Shown piece by piece: positions 53,030 through 64,000 of a stretch of DNA of 64,000 nucleotides (the stretch's first letter is position 1; each line of letters begins with the position of its first letter). The notes below the pieces were generated by a model. It had not been told where the DNA came from and ran no database searches. It was given only the letters and a program-made list of their open reading frames with translations. Made by a program: the position numbers and the translations under genes. The stretch comes from Scatophagus argus (lineage: Eukaryota; Chordata; Actinopteri; Scatophagidae), in assembly GCF_020382885.2 (NCBI RefSeq), contig NC_058513.1, positions 19,978,213 through 20,042,212 of the forward strand. The letters are read 5' to 3'.

Positions 53030-54480
53030 TGTCCACTTCCAGGTACACTGTCGTAGTCCTCAGGTATGTCCTAGAGACATGGGACCAAGACCATTCGACT
53101 CAGAAAGGCCTGAAACATATGTGTATTGAATTTGGTGCCTCTAGCTGCCTCGGGACAGGGTATATGCATGCTTCCAAATTCCGCTTCCAGGTACATTGTC
53201 GTAGTCCTCAGGTATGTCCTAGAGACATGGGACCAAGACCATTCGACTCAGAAAGGCCTGAAACATATGTGTATCGAATTTGGTACCTCTAGCTGCCTCG
53301 GGACAGGGTATATGCATGCTTCCAAGTTCCACTTCCAAGTACATGGTCTTAGACCTCAGGTATGTCCTAGAGACATGGGACCAAGACCATTCGACTCAGA
53401 AAGGCCTGAAACATATGTGTATCGAATTTGGTGCCTCTAGCTGCCTCGGGACAGGGTATATGCATGCTTCCAAATTCCGCTTCCAGGTACATTGTCGTAT
53501 CCTCAGGTATGTCCTAGAGACATGGGACCAAGACCATTCGACTCAGAATGGCCTGAAAGAGATGTGTATCGAATTTGGTGCCTCTAGCTGCCTCGGGACA
53601 GGGTATATGCATGCTTCCAAGTTCCACTTCCAAGTACATTGTCGTATCCTCAGGTATGTCCTAGAGACATGGGACCAAGACCATTCGACTCAGAAAGGCC
53701 TGAAACATATGTGTATCGAATTTGGTGCCTCTACCTGCCTCGGGACAGGGTATATGCGTGCTTCCAAGTTCCACTTCCAAGTACATGGTCTTAGACCTCA
53801 GGTATGTCCTAGAGACATGGGACCAAGACCCATCGACTCAGAATGGCCTGAAACATATGTGTATCGAATTTGGTGCCTCTAGCTGTCTCGGGACAGGGTA
53901 TATGCATGCTTCCAAATTCCGCTTCCAGGTACATTGTCGTATCCTCAGGTATGTCCTAGAGACATGGGACCAAGACCATTCGACTCAGAATGGCCTGAAA
54001 GAGATGTGTATCGAATTTGGTGCCTCTAGCTGCCTCGGGACAGGGTATATGCATGCTTCCAAGTTCCACTTCCAAGTACATTGTCGTATCCTCAGGTATG
54101 TCCTAGAGACATGGGACCAAGACCATTCAACTCAGAATGGCCTGAAAGAGATGTGTATCGAATTTGGTGCCTCTAGCTGCCTCGGGACAGGGTATATGCA
54201 TGCTTCCAAGTTCCACTTCCAAGTACATGGTCTTAGCCCTCAGGTACGTCTTAGAGACATGGGACCAAGACCAATCGACTCAGAATGGCCTGGAATATAT
54301 ATGTATCGAATTTGGTGCCTCTAGCTGCCTTGGGATATGTATGTACATGTTTACTTCAAAAATCCACTTCCATGTATTTGGTCTTAGTTCCCAGGTATGT
54401 CCTAGAGACATGGGAAATGGGACATCAGTGTTTTTAGGGAGATATGGTCCGGTGAGGACAGCAGGATTTTCTCAGATTTC
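53030..54480. repeat. 147-148-bp satellite with a three-unit higher-order period
   Basis: The landmark gtcctagagacatggg (or a close variant) occurs ten times at 53068, 53216, 53364, 53511, 53658, 53806, 53953, 54100, 54248 and 54399, giving spacings of 147 or 148 bases and 151 for the last. Units 3, 6 and 9 carry ggtcttag before the landmark, while units 4, 5, 7 and 8 carry tgtcgtatc, so a 442-bp trimer repeats. Long open frames here arise from the repetition and are not genes. Confidence 0.92.
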
Positions 54481-54599
54481 AGGTCTCCTTGCATGATCCC
54501 ATTAATGTGAAGATACTGCAATCACACACACAGTTATATTAGAATCTCTTTATTTTTCAAAAGTACAATGTACACAAGAGTATGAGCTGATATAACAGC

Positions 54600-54835
54600 A
54601 GCTCATCATGCCAGGTTTCAGCAGTCTGTGGATGATCCTGTTCCTATGGAGGTATTGCACACACACACACAGAGTTACATACAGTGGACACAAGAATTCT
54701 GGGCACAATAGCAACCATAATACCATAGTCTTTCTCACCTGGACTGCTCCCAGCATCTGGTAAAAGTGGAGTTTTGCAATGGACTCAGTAAGCTGCTGAT
54801 GAGCCTTCACTTTGTGGAACTCTGCCCTCTCCATC
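54600..54835 (-). pseudogene. CHEK2-like kinase fragment, copy 1 (two exons)
   Basis: Reading the minus strand, exon A (54835-54739, 97 bp, flanked by ag and gtgag) encodes EFHKVKAHQQLTESIAKLHF and YQMLGAVQ, closely matching the checkpoint kinase 2 kinase-domain segment before the catalytic loop. Exon B (about 54654-54600) encodes YLHRNRIIHRLLKPG, where the family has the HRDLKPEN catalytic loop. The catalytic aspartate is replaced by leucine and the acceptor before exon B reads caa instead of cag. It is a dead fragment. Assignment to CHEK2 rests on the characteristic YFYQMLxAVQ-YLHxNxIIH series. Confidence 0.72.
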
Positions 54836-54932
54836 CTGACAGACAGACACGCAAAAATAATCCGATCCCCATCTTTCCGTATTTCCAGTGTTCTGGGAAC
54901 AATAACAACCATAATACTATGGTCTGTCTCAC

Positions 54933-55029
54933 CTGGACTGCTTTCAGCATCTGGTAAAAGTAGAGTTTTGCGATGGACTCACTAAGCTGCTGCTGAGCCT
55001 TCACTTTGTGAAACTCTCCTCTCTCCATC
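54933..55029 (-). pseudogene. CHEK2-like kinase exon, duplicated copy 2
   Basis: A second 97-bp copy of exon A (55029-54933) with intact ag and gtgag borders, encoding EFHKVKAQQQLSESIAKLYF and YQMLKAVQ. Flanking intron sequence is duplicated too; the repeat spacing is 194 bases. No second exon B follows. This copy is closer to the canonical kinase (LYFYQML) than copy 1. Confidence 0.72.
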
Positions 55030-55082
55030 CTGACAGACATGCAAAAATGATCTGATCCCCATCTTTCCCTATTTCCAGTCAT

Positions 55083-55195
55083 GTAGTCCCCTTTATCTGT
55101 AGACGTTAAAGCGTATGAAATTCAGAATTTGCCCTTCCCCCACCCGACTTAAGGTTTACTAAGCAAGGTTTTGGCTGCCTGTTCAGCCATACAGG
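55083..55195. other. Junction between kinase fragment and satellite
   Basis: About 110 unique bases between the CHEK2-like copy and the next satellite. Nothing recognised. Confidence 0.4.
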
Positions 55196-56915
55196 TGACG
55201 TCTGATTTTGGAAGTTGGAATTTGGGTGCTGGTATATCAGGGAAGGGAGCTGGAATCCATTTTATCAGGTGAAATACAGAGTTTAAGATGAATATGAGTG
55301 CTGGTATACATCATCATCAAGCTGGAATCCACCTTTCAAGGTGACATCTGATTTTGGAAGTTGGAATTTGGGTGCTGGTATATCAAGGAAGGAAGCTGGA
55401 ATCCACCTTTCCAGATGACATCTGATTTTGGAAGCTGGAATTTGGGTGCTGGTATACATCATCATCAAGCCGGAATCCTACTTTCAAGGTGACGTCTGAT
55501 TTTGGAAGTTGGAAGCTGAAAGTTGGAATTTGGAAGTTGGAATTTGGGTGCTGGTATATCAAGGAAGGAAGCTGGAATCCACCTTATCAGGTGAAGTGCA
55601 GAATTGTAATTGGGTATGGGGGCTGGTATACATCATCATCAAGCTGGAATCCACCTTTCAAGGTGACATCTGATTTTGGAAGTTGGAATTTGGGTGCTGG
55701 TATATCAAGGAAGGAAGCTGGAATCCACCTTATCGGGTGAAGTGCAGAGTTATATGTTGGATATGTGTGTTTTTATGCATCATCATCAAGCTGGAATCCA
55801 CCTTTCAAGGTGACATCTGATTTTGGAAGTTGGAATTTGGGTGCTGGTATATCAAGGAAGGAAGCTGGAATCTACCTTATCGGGTGAAGTGCAGAGTTAT
55901 ATGTTGGATATGTGTGTTTTTATGCATCATCATCAAGCTGGAATCCACTTTTCAAGGTGACGTCTGATTTTGGAAGTTGGAAGTTGGAATTTGGAAGTTG
56001 GAATTTGGAAGTTGGAATTTGGAAGTTGGAATTTGGGTGCTGGTATATCAAGGAAGGAAGCTGGAATCCACCTTATCAGGTGAAGTGCAGAGTTGTAAGT
56101 TGGATATGGGGGCTGGTATACATCATCATCAAGCTGGAATCCACCTTTCAAGGTGACATCTGATTTTGGAAGTTGGAATTTGGGTGCTGGTATATCAAGG
56201 AAGGAAGCTGGAATCCACCTTATCGGGTGAAGTGCAGAGTTATAAGTTGGATATGTGTGCTTTTATGCATCATCATCAAGCTGGAATCCACTTTTCAAGG
56301 TGATATCCGATATTGGAAGTTGGATATGGGTGCTGGTATACATCGTCATCAAGCTGGATTCCACCTTTCAAGGTGACATCTGATTTTGGAAGGTGGACTT
56401 TGGGTGCTGGTATATCAAGGAAGGAAGCAGGAATCCACCTCATCAGGTGAAGTGCAGAGTTGTAAGTTGGATATGGGGGCTGGAATACATCGTCAGAATC
56501 AGAATCATCTTTATTTGTCAAGTACGTGTGACCATACAAGAAATTTGATTGCAGATTTTTCTCTCTCCTGGTCACTACACAAAATCTTAAAAAACAAAAA
56601 ATAGAAAATAATAATAATAACAATAAATTAAAATGATAATAAATAATAATCGAAATATAAAAAATGAAGAAGTTAAAATGATAATAATAATCATTATCAA
56701 GCTGGAATCCACCTTTCAAGATGACATCTGATTTTGGAAGCTGGAATTTGGGTGCTGGTATACATCATCATCAAGCCGGAATCTGATTTTGGAAGTTGGA
56801 ATTTGGGTGCTGATATACATTGTCATCAAGTGGGAATGCAACTTTCAAGGTGATGTCTGATTTCGGAAGTTGGAAGCTAGAAGTTGGAATTTGGAATTTG
56901 GAATTTTGGAATTAG
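55196..56915. repeat. Second satellite, ~147-bp spacing with ~74-bp halves
   Basis: The landmark tctgattttggaag occurs at about 55200, 55347, 55421, 55495, 55669, 55816 and 55963, then further copies, with 147-148-base spacing frequent and a half spacing of 74. Half units share agctggaatccacctt and gtgctggtata. A minisatellite of ggaagttggaattt units lies at about 55973-56035. Neighbouring spacings of 174 and 196 reflect such internal expansions. Confidence 0.88.
56490..56700 (-). mobile_element. LINE 3' tail inserted in the satellite
   Basis: Sequence starting gaatcagaatcatctttatt, with tttgtcaagtacgtgtgacc nearby, is the reverse complement of a common fish LINE 3' end, and it is followed by an AT-rich, AAT/ATA-rich stretch. 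The satellite resumes at about 56698 (tcaagctggaatccacc). It is a short insertion into a pre-existing satellite. Confidence 0.6.
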
Positions 56916-57184
56916 GGTGACACCTGGTGGTGGCGTCGGCATTACATGTTGTCGGATCTTGATAAAATTGGTATCAAAAAATGCGGAAAAAAATTAGAAA
57001 AAATGTGGTGATGGTTTCCAAGCCGAGAAACCTTAGGGGAATTTAAAAATTGAGTTTAAGTGAAAATGCAAAAAGTTGGAAGGAGGGGAATTTTGAGAAT
57101 CAGGAGGCCAAGAGAAACATTTCTGTGCAAACGCCGTCTCTCTACGACCATTTTGAAAATTTGGCCCGTGGTAAGATTTCCCCT
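56916..57184. other. Transition between satellite and telomere-repeat array
   Basis: About 270 bases not repeated elsewhere in the window, beginning with an isolated ttaggg at about 56913 and ending in an attagatt run. No gene recognised. Confidence 0.5.
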
Positions 57185-60100
57185 AATTAGATTAGATTAG
57201 ATTAGGATTAGGGTTAGTGTTAGTGCGGGTGAAAATATACCACTTAGGGTTAGGGTTAGGGTTAGGACTAAGGGGATAAAAGCAGGATGGCAAAATTTGC
57301 CATAGGGTTAGGGTTAGGGTTAGGGTAGACTAAGGGGATAAAAGCAGGATGGCAAAATTTGCCATCCTCCTTTTACTGGAATAACTTGGGCTAGGAAGGT
57401 GGTAGAGAGATGAAACCAAGTCCTACCCCCCCAAATGTGGCCACGAGTTTGTACGACATACAATTCCGGAGATACGGCAAATTCCAAATCGTGGTTTGTT
57501 TCTATGGCTGAGTGTGTGTGTGTGTATGAGATTGTGTGTCTCTGTGTGTGCGTGTCTCTTTGTGAGTGTGCGTCTTTGTGTGTGTGTGTGAGTCTGTGTG
57601 TGTCTGTGTGTGTGTTAGGGTTAGGGTTAGCATGCTGTTTTGCACTTGGTTCTTAGAGGATGCTCCATTAGGGTTATAGTGTTAGTGCGGGTGAAAATAT
57701 GCCACTTAGGGTTAGGGTTAGGGTTAGGGGTTAGGAATTAAGATTAGCCTGTCCCCCCATAAGGGTTAGGGTTAGGGTTAGACTAAGGGGATAAAAGCAG
57801 GATGGCAAAATTTGCCATCCTCCTTTTACTGGAATAACTTGGGCTAGGAAGGTGGTAGAGAGATGAAACCAAGTCCTACCCCCCCAAATGTGGCCACGAG
57901 TTTGTACGACATACAATTCCGGAGATACGGCAAATTCCAAATCGTGGTTTGTTTCTATGGCTGAGTGTGTGTGTGTGTATGAGATTGTGTGTCTCTGTGT
58001 GTGCGTGTCTCTTTGTGAGTGTGCGTCTTTGTGTGTGTGTGTGAGTCTGTGTGTGTCTGTGTGTGTGTTAGGGTTAGGGTTAGCATGCTGTTTTGCACTT
58101 GGTTCTTAGAGGATGCTCCATTAGGGTTATAGTGTTAGTGCGGGTGAAAATATGCCACTTAGGGTTAGGGTTAGGGTTAGACTAAGGGGATAAAAGCAGG
58201 GTTAGGGTTAGGGTTAGACTAAGGGGATAAAAGCAGGATGGCAAAATTTGCCATCCTCCTTTTACTGGAATAACTTGGGCTAGGAAGGTGGTAGAGAGAT
58301 GAAACCAAGTCCTACCCCCCCAAATGTGGCCACGAGTTTGTACGACATACAATTCCGGAGATACGGCAAATTCCAAATCGTGGTTTGTTTCTATGGCTGA
58401 GTGTGTGTGTGTGTATGAGATTGTGTGTCTCTGTGTGTGCGTGTCTCTTTGTGAGTGTGCGTCTTTGTGTGTGTGTGTGAGTCTGTGTGTGTCTGTGTGT
58501 GTGTTAGGGTTAGGGTTAGCATGCTGTTTTGCACTTGGTTCTTAGAGGATGCTCCATTAGGGTTATAGTGTTAGTGCGGGTGAAAATATGCCACTTAGGG
58601 TTAGGGTTAGGGTTAGGGGTTAGGAATTAAGATTAGCCTGTCCCCCCATAAGGGTTAGGGTTAGGGTTAGACTAAGGGGATAAAAGCAGGGTTAGGGTTA
58701 GGGTTAGGGTAGGGTTAGGGTTAGGGTTAGGGTTAGGGTTAGGGTTAGGGTTAGGGTTAGGGTTAGGGGTAGGGTTAGGGTTAGGGTTAGGGTAGACTAA
58801 GGGGATAAAAGCAGGATGGCAAAATTTGCCATCCTCCTTTTACTGGAATAACTTGGGCTAGGAAGGTGGTAGAGAGATGAAACCAAGTCCTACCCCCCCA
58901 AATGTGGCCACGAGTTTGTACGACATACAATTCCGGAGATACGGCAAATTCCAAATCGTGGTTTGTTTCTATGGCTGAGTGTGTGTGTGTGTATGAGATT
59001 GTGTGTCTCTGTGTGTGCGTGTCTCTTTGTGAGTGTGCGTCTTTGTGTGTGTGTGTGAGTCTGTGTGTGTCTGTGTGTGTGTTAGGGTTAGGGTTAGCAT
59101 GCTGTTTTGCACTTGGTTCTTAGAGGATGCTCCATTAGGGTTATAGTGTTAGTGCGGGTGAAAATATGCCACTTAGGGTTAGGGTTAGGGTTAGGGGTTA
59201 GGAATTAAGATTAGCCTGTCCCCCCATAAGGGTTAGGGTTAGGGTTAGACTAAGGGGATAAAAGCAGGGTTAGGGTTAGGGTTAGGGTAGGGTTAGGGTT
59301 AGGGTTAGGGTTAGGGTTAGGGTTAGGGTTAGGGTTAGGGTTAGGGTAGACTAAGGGGATAAAAGCAGGATGGCAAAATTTGCCATCCTCCTTTTACTGG
59401 AATAACTTGGGCTAGGAAGGTGGTAGAGAGATGAAACCAAGTCCTACCCCCCCAAATGTGGCCACGAGTTTGTACGACATACAATTCCGGAGATACGGCA
59501 AATTCCAAATCGTGGTTTGTTTCTATGGCTGAGTGTGTGTGTGTGTATGAGATTGTGTGTCTCTGTGTGTGCGTGTCTCTTTGTGAGTGTGCGTCTTTGT
59601 GTGTGTGTGTGAGTCTGTGTGTGTCTGTGTGTGTGTTAGGGTTAGGGTTAGCATGCTGTTTTGCACTTGGTTCTTAGAGGATGCTCCATTAGGGTTATAG
59701 TGTTAGTGCGGGTGAAAATATGCCACTTAGGGTTAGGGTTAGGGTTAGGGGTTAGGAATTAAGATTAGCCTGTCCCCCCATAAGGGTTAGGGTTAGGGTT
59801 AGACTAAGGGGATAAAAGCAGGGTTAGGGTTAGGGTTAGGGTAGGGTTAGGGTTAGGGTTAGGGTTAGGGTTAGGGTTAGGGTTAGGGTTAGGGTTAGGG
59901 TTAGGGTAGACTAAGGGGATAAAAGCAGGATGGCAAAATTTGCCATCCTCCTTTTACTGGAATAACTTGGGCTAGGAAGGTGGTAGAGAGATGAAACCAA
60001 GTCCTACCCCCCCAAATGTGGCCACGAGTTTGTACGACATACAATTCCGGAGATACGGCAAATTCCAAATCGTGGTTTGTTTCTATGGCTGAGTGTGTGT

Positions 60101-63100
60101 GTGTGTATGAGATTGTGTGTCTCTGTGTGTGCGTGTCTCTTTGTGAGTGTGCGTCTTTGTGTGTGTGTGTGAGTCTGTGTGTGTCTGTGTGTGTGTTAGG
60201 GTTAGGGTTAGCATGCTGTTTTGCACTTGGTTCTTAGAGGATGCTCCATTAGGGTTATAGTGTTAGTGCGGGTGAAAATATGCCACTTAGGGTTAGGGTT
60301 AGGGTTAGGGGTTAGGAATTAAGATTAGCCTGTCCCCCCATAAGGGTTAGGGTTAGGGTTAGACTAAGGGGATAAAAGCAGGGTTAGGGTTAGGGTTAGG
60401 GTAGGGTTAGGGTTAGGGTTAGGGTTAGGGTTAGGGTTAGGGTTAGGGTTAGGGTTAGGGTTAGGGGTAGGGTTAGGGTTAGGGTTAGGGTAGACTAAGG
60501 GGATAAAAGCAGGATGGCAAATTTTGCCATCCTCCTTTTACTGGAATAACTTGGGCTAGGAAGGTGGTAGAGAGATGAAACCAAGTCCTACCCCCCCAAA
60601 TGTGGCCACGAGTTTGTACGACATACAATTCCGGAGATACGGCAAATTCCAAATCGTGGTTTGTTTCTATGGCTGAGTGTGTGTGTGTGTATGAGATTGT
60701 GTGTCTCTGTGTGTGCGTGTCTCTTTGTGAGTGTGCGTCTTTGTGTGTGTGTGTGAGTCTGTGTGTGTCTGTGTGTGTGTTAGGGTTAGGGTTAGCATGC
60801 TGTTTTGCACTTGGTTCTTAGAGGATGCTCCATTAGGGTTATAGTGTTAGTGCGGGTGAAAATATGCCACTTAGGGTTAGGGTTAGGGTTAGGGGTTAGG
60901 AATTAAGATTAGCCTGTCCCCCCATAAGGGTTAGGGTTAGGGTTAGACTAAGGGGATAAAAGCAGGGTTAGGGTTAGGGTTAGGGTAGGGTTAGGGTTAG
61001 GGTTAGGGTTAGGGTTAGGGTTAGGGTTAGGGGTAGGGTTAGGGTTAGGGTTAGGGTAGACTAAGGGGATAAAAGCAGGATGGCAAAATTTGCCATCCTG
61101 CTTTTACTGGAATAACTTGGGCTAGGAAGGTGGTAGAGAGATGAAACCAAGTCCTACCCCCCCAAATGTGGCCACGAGTTTGTACGACATACAATTCCGG
61201 AGATACGGCAAATTCCAAATCGTGGTTTGTTTCTATGGCTGAGTGTGTGTGTGTGTATGAGATTGTGTGTCTCTGTGTGTGCGTGTCTCTTTGTGAGTGT
61301 GCGTCTTTGTGTGTGTGTGTGAGTCTGTGTGCGTCTGTGTGTGTGTTAGGGTTAGGGTTAGCATGCTGTTTTGCACTTGGTTCTTAGAGGATGCTCCATT
61401 AGGGTTATAGTGTTAGTGCGGGTGAAAATATGCCACTTAGGGTTAGGGTTAGGGTTAGGGGTTAGGAATTAAGATTAGCCTGTCCCCCCATAAGGGTTAG
61501 GGTTAGGGTTAGACTAAGGGGATAAAAGCAGGGTTAGGGTTAGGGTTAGGGTAGGGTTAGGGTTAGGGTTAGGGTTAGGGTTAGGGTTAGGGTTAGGGTT
61601 AGGGTTAGGGGTAGGGTTAGGGTTAGGGTTAGGGTAGACTAAGGGGATAAAAGCAGGATGGCAAAATTTGCCATCCTCCTTTTACTGGAATAACTTGGGC
61701 TAGGAAGGTGGTAGAGAGATGAAACCAAGTCCTACCCCCCCAAATGTGGCCACGAGTTTGTACGACATACAATTCCGGAGATACGGCAAATTCCAAATCG
61801 TGGTTTGTTTCTATGGCTGAGTGTGTGTGTGTGTATGAGATTGTGTGTCTCTGTGTGTGTGTGTCTCTTTGTGAGTGTGTGTCTTTGTGTGTGTGTGTGA
61901 GTCTGTGTGTGTCTGTGTGTGTGTTAGGGTTAGGGTTAGCATGCTGTTTTGCACTTGGTTCTTAGAGGATGCTCCATTAGGGTTATAGTGTTAGTGCGGG
62001 TGAAAATATGCCACTTAGGGTTAGGGTTAGGGTTAGGGGTTAGGAATTAAGATTAGCCTGTCCCCCCATAAGGGTTAGGGTTAGGGTTAGACTAAGGGGA
62101 TAAAAGCAGGGTTAGGGTTAGGGTTAGGGTAGGGTTAGGGTTAGGGTTAGGGTTAGGGTTAGGGTTAGGGTTAGGGTTAGGGGTAGGGTTAGGGTTAGGG
62201 TTAGGGTAGACTAAGGGGATAAAAGCAGGATGGCAAATTTTGCCATCTTCCTTTTACTGGAATAACTTGGGCTAGGAAGGTGGTAGAGAGATGAAACCAA
62301 GTCCTACCCCCCCAAATGTGGCCACGAGTTTGTACGACATACAATTCCGGAGATACGGCAAATTCCAAATCGTGGTTTGTTTCTATGGCTGAGTGTGTGT
62401 GTGTGTATGAGATTGTGTGTCTCTGTGTGTGCGTGTCTCTTTGTGAGTGTGCGTCTTTGTGTGTGTGTGTGAGTCTGTGTGTGTCTGTGTGTGTGTTAGG
62501 GTTAGGGTTAGCATGCTGTTTTGCACTTGGTTCTTAGAGGATGCTCCATTAGGGTTATAGTGTTAGTGCGGGTGAAAATATGCCACTTAGGGTTAGGGTT
62601 AGGGTTAGGGGTTAGGAATTAAGATTAGCCTGTCCCCCCATAAGGGTTAGGGTTAGGGTTAGACTAAGGGGATAAAAGCAGGGTTAGGGTTAGGGTTAGG
62701 GTAGGGTTAGGGTTAGGGTTAGGGTTAGGGTTAGGGTTAGGGTTAGGGTTAGGGGTAGGGTTAGGGTTAGGGTTAGGGTAGACTAAGGGGATAAAAGCAG
62801 GATGGCAAAATTTGCCATCCTGCTTTTACTGGAATAACTTGGGCTAGGAAGGTGGTAGAGAGATGAAACCAAGTCCTACCCCCCCAAATGTGGCCACGAG
62901 TTTGTACGACATACAATTCCGGAGATACGGCAAATTCCAAATCGTGGTTTGTTTCTATGGCTGAGTGTGTGTGTGTGTATGAGATTGTGTGTCTCTGTGT
63001 GTGCGTGTCTCTTTGTGAGTGTGCGTCTGTGTGTGTGTGTGTGTGTCTGTGTGTGTCTGTGTGTGTGTTAGGGTTAGGGTTAGCATGCTGTTTTGCACTT

Positions 63101-64000
63101 GGTTCTTAGAGGATGCTCCATTAGGGTTATAGTGTTAGTGCGGGTGAAAATATGCCACTTAGGGTTAGGGTTAGGGTTAGGGGTTAGGAATTAAGATTAG
63201 CCTGTCCCCCCATAAGGGTTAGGGTTAGGGTTAGACTAAGGGGATAAAAGCAGGGTTAGGGTTAGGGTTAGGGTAGGGTTAGGGTTAGGGTTAGGGTTAG
63301 GGTTAGGGTTAGGGTTAGGGTTAGGGTTAGGGGTAGGGTTAGGGTTAGGGTTAGGGTAGACTAAGGGGATAAAAGCAGGATGGCAAAATTTGCCATCCTG
63401 CTTTTACTGGAATAACTTGGGCTAGGAAGGTGGTAGAGAGATGAAACCAAGTCCTACCCCCCCAAATGTGGCCACGAGTTTGTACGACATACAATTCCGG
63501 AGATACGGCAAATTCCAAATCGTGGTTTGTTTCTATGGCTGAGTGTGTGTGTGTGTATGAGATTGTGTGTCTCTGTGTGTGCGTGTCTCTTTGTGAGTGT
63601 GCGTCTTTGTGTGTGTGTGTGAGTCTGTGTGTGTCTGTGTGTGTGTTAGGGTTAGGGTTAGCATGCTGTTTTGCACTTGGTTCTTAGAGGATGCTCCATT
63701 AGGGTTATAGTGTTAGTGCGGGTGAAAATATGCCACTTAGGGTTAGGGTTAGGGTTAGGGGTTAGGAATTAAGATTAGCCTGTCCCCCCATAAGGGTTAG
63801 GGTTAGGGTTAGACTAAGGGGATAAAAGCAGGGTTAGGGTTAGGGTTAGGGTAGGGTTAGGGTTAGGGTTAGGGTTAGGGTTAGGGTTAGGGTTAGGGGT
63901 AGGGTTAGGGTTAGGGTTAGGGTAGACTAAGGGGATAAAAGCAGGATGGCAAAATTTGCCATCCTCCTTTTACTGGAATAACTTGGGCTAGGAAGGTGGT
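57185..64000 (+). repeat. Subtelomeric array of TTAGGG-containing units, truncated by the window edge
   Basis: Twelve complete copies of a core starting aatgtggccacgagtttgta lie at about 57434, 57887, 58323, 58901, 59455, 60015, 60599, 61165, 61743, 62315, 62887 and 63465, with a thirteenth unit beginning at the right edge. Each unit holds a palindrome, a TG-rich block, and several TTAGGG tracts, the longest with a few variant hexamers (gggtagggtt, aggggt) at constant places. Spacings are 453 and 436 for the first two, then 554-584. All hexamers read TTAGGG on the plus strand, so the chromosome terminus is expected to the right. A conserved 73-codon open frame in each copy is a by-product of the TG repeat. 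Confidence 0.96.

Noticed and set aside
53280-54324. Two overlapping 200-codon open frames
   Set aside because: They arise from the 147-148-bp satellite whose 442-bp trimer is not a multiple of three. The same peptide recurs in different frames, which is not expected of a coding gene.
57435-63687. Twelve copies of a conserved 73-codon open frame rich in Cys, Val and Ser
   Set aside because: It is a translation of the TG-rich part of the subtelomeric unit. The conservation follows from DNA homogenisation, and no domain, signal or third-position bias supports a protein.

Overview
The window is a teleost fish nuclear chromosome segment, probably from a percomorph-like species, running from a gene-bearing arm on the left into a subtelomere on the right. 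The evidence is GT-AG split vertebrate genes with compact introns, teleost-type dispersed repeats (L2-like LINEs, a tRNA-derived SINE, hAT and IS630/Tc1-like fragments), and long arrays containing the vertebrate telomere hexamer TTAGGG.

Left half (1-38.4 kb): four conserved vertebrate genes could be rebuilt exon by exon in open frame. They are minpp1 (+, 838-4313, 7 coding exons, 461 aa), atad1 (-, 8891-13543, 9 coding exons, 364 aa), pten (+, 18226-25278, 9 coding exons, 408 aa) and rnls (-, 33603-38370, 7 coding exons, 342 aa). Order and orientation match the MINPP1-ATAD1-PTEN-RNLS neighbourhood of human 10q23, but PAPSS2, which lies between MINPP1 and ATAD1 in human, is not visible here. 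The genes do not form an operon or pathway. MINPP1 (ER lumen inositol polyphosphate phosphatase) and PTEN (PIP3 phosphatase) both act on inositol phosphates; ATAD1 extracts tail-anchored proteins from the mitochondrial outer membrane; RNLS is an FAD oxidase. A hAT relic sits in an atad1 intron, and a fold-back element carrying a hammerhead-ribozyme-like core sits in pten intron 1.

Transition (38.4-49.2 kb): transposon debris. It holds an IS630/Tc1-like transposase relic, an L2-like LINE on the minus strand interrupted by a second LINE and by a SINE, and a 1497-bp SINE+LINE unit repeated three times in tandem with almost no divergence.

Subtelomere (49.2-64 kb): a broken CTX/CXADR-like immunoglobulin gene flanked by short palindromic repeats; a 147-148-bp satellite with a three-unit (442-bp) higher-order period; two duplicated CHEK2-like kinase exon fragments; a second satellite with a similar ~147-bp spacing; and finally an array of about 12 complete units of ~554-584 bp, each carrying TTAGGG tracts, running off the right edge. 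The G-rich strand points rightward, so the chromosome end is expected to the right.

Exon boundaries were derived by eye from splice signals, reading-frame continuity and recognised protein families. No database search was possible. UTR limits, repeat family names and the species are inference.
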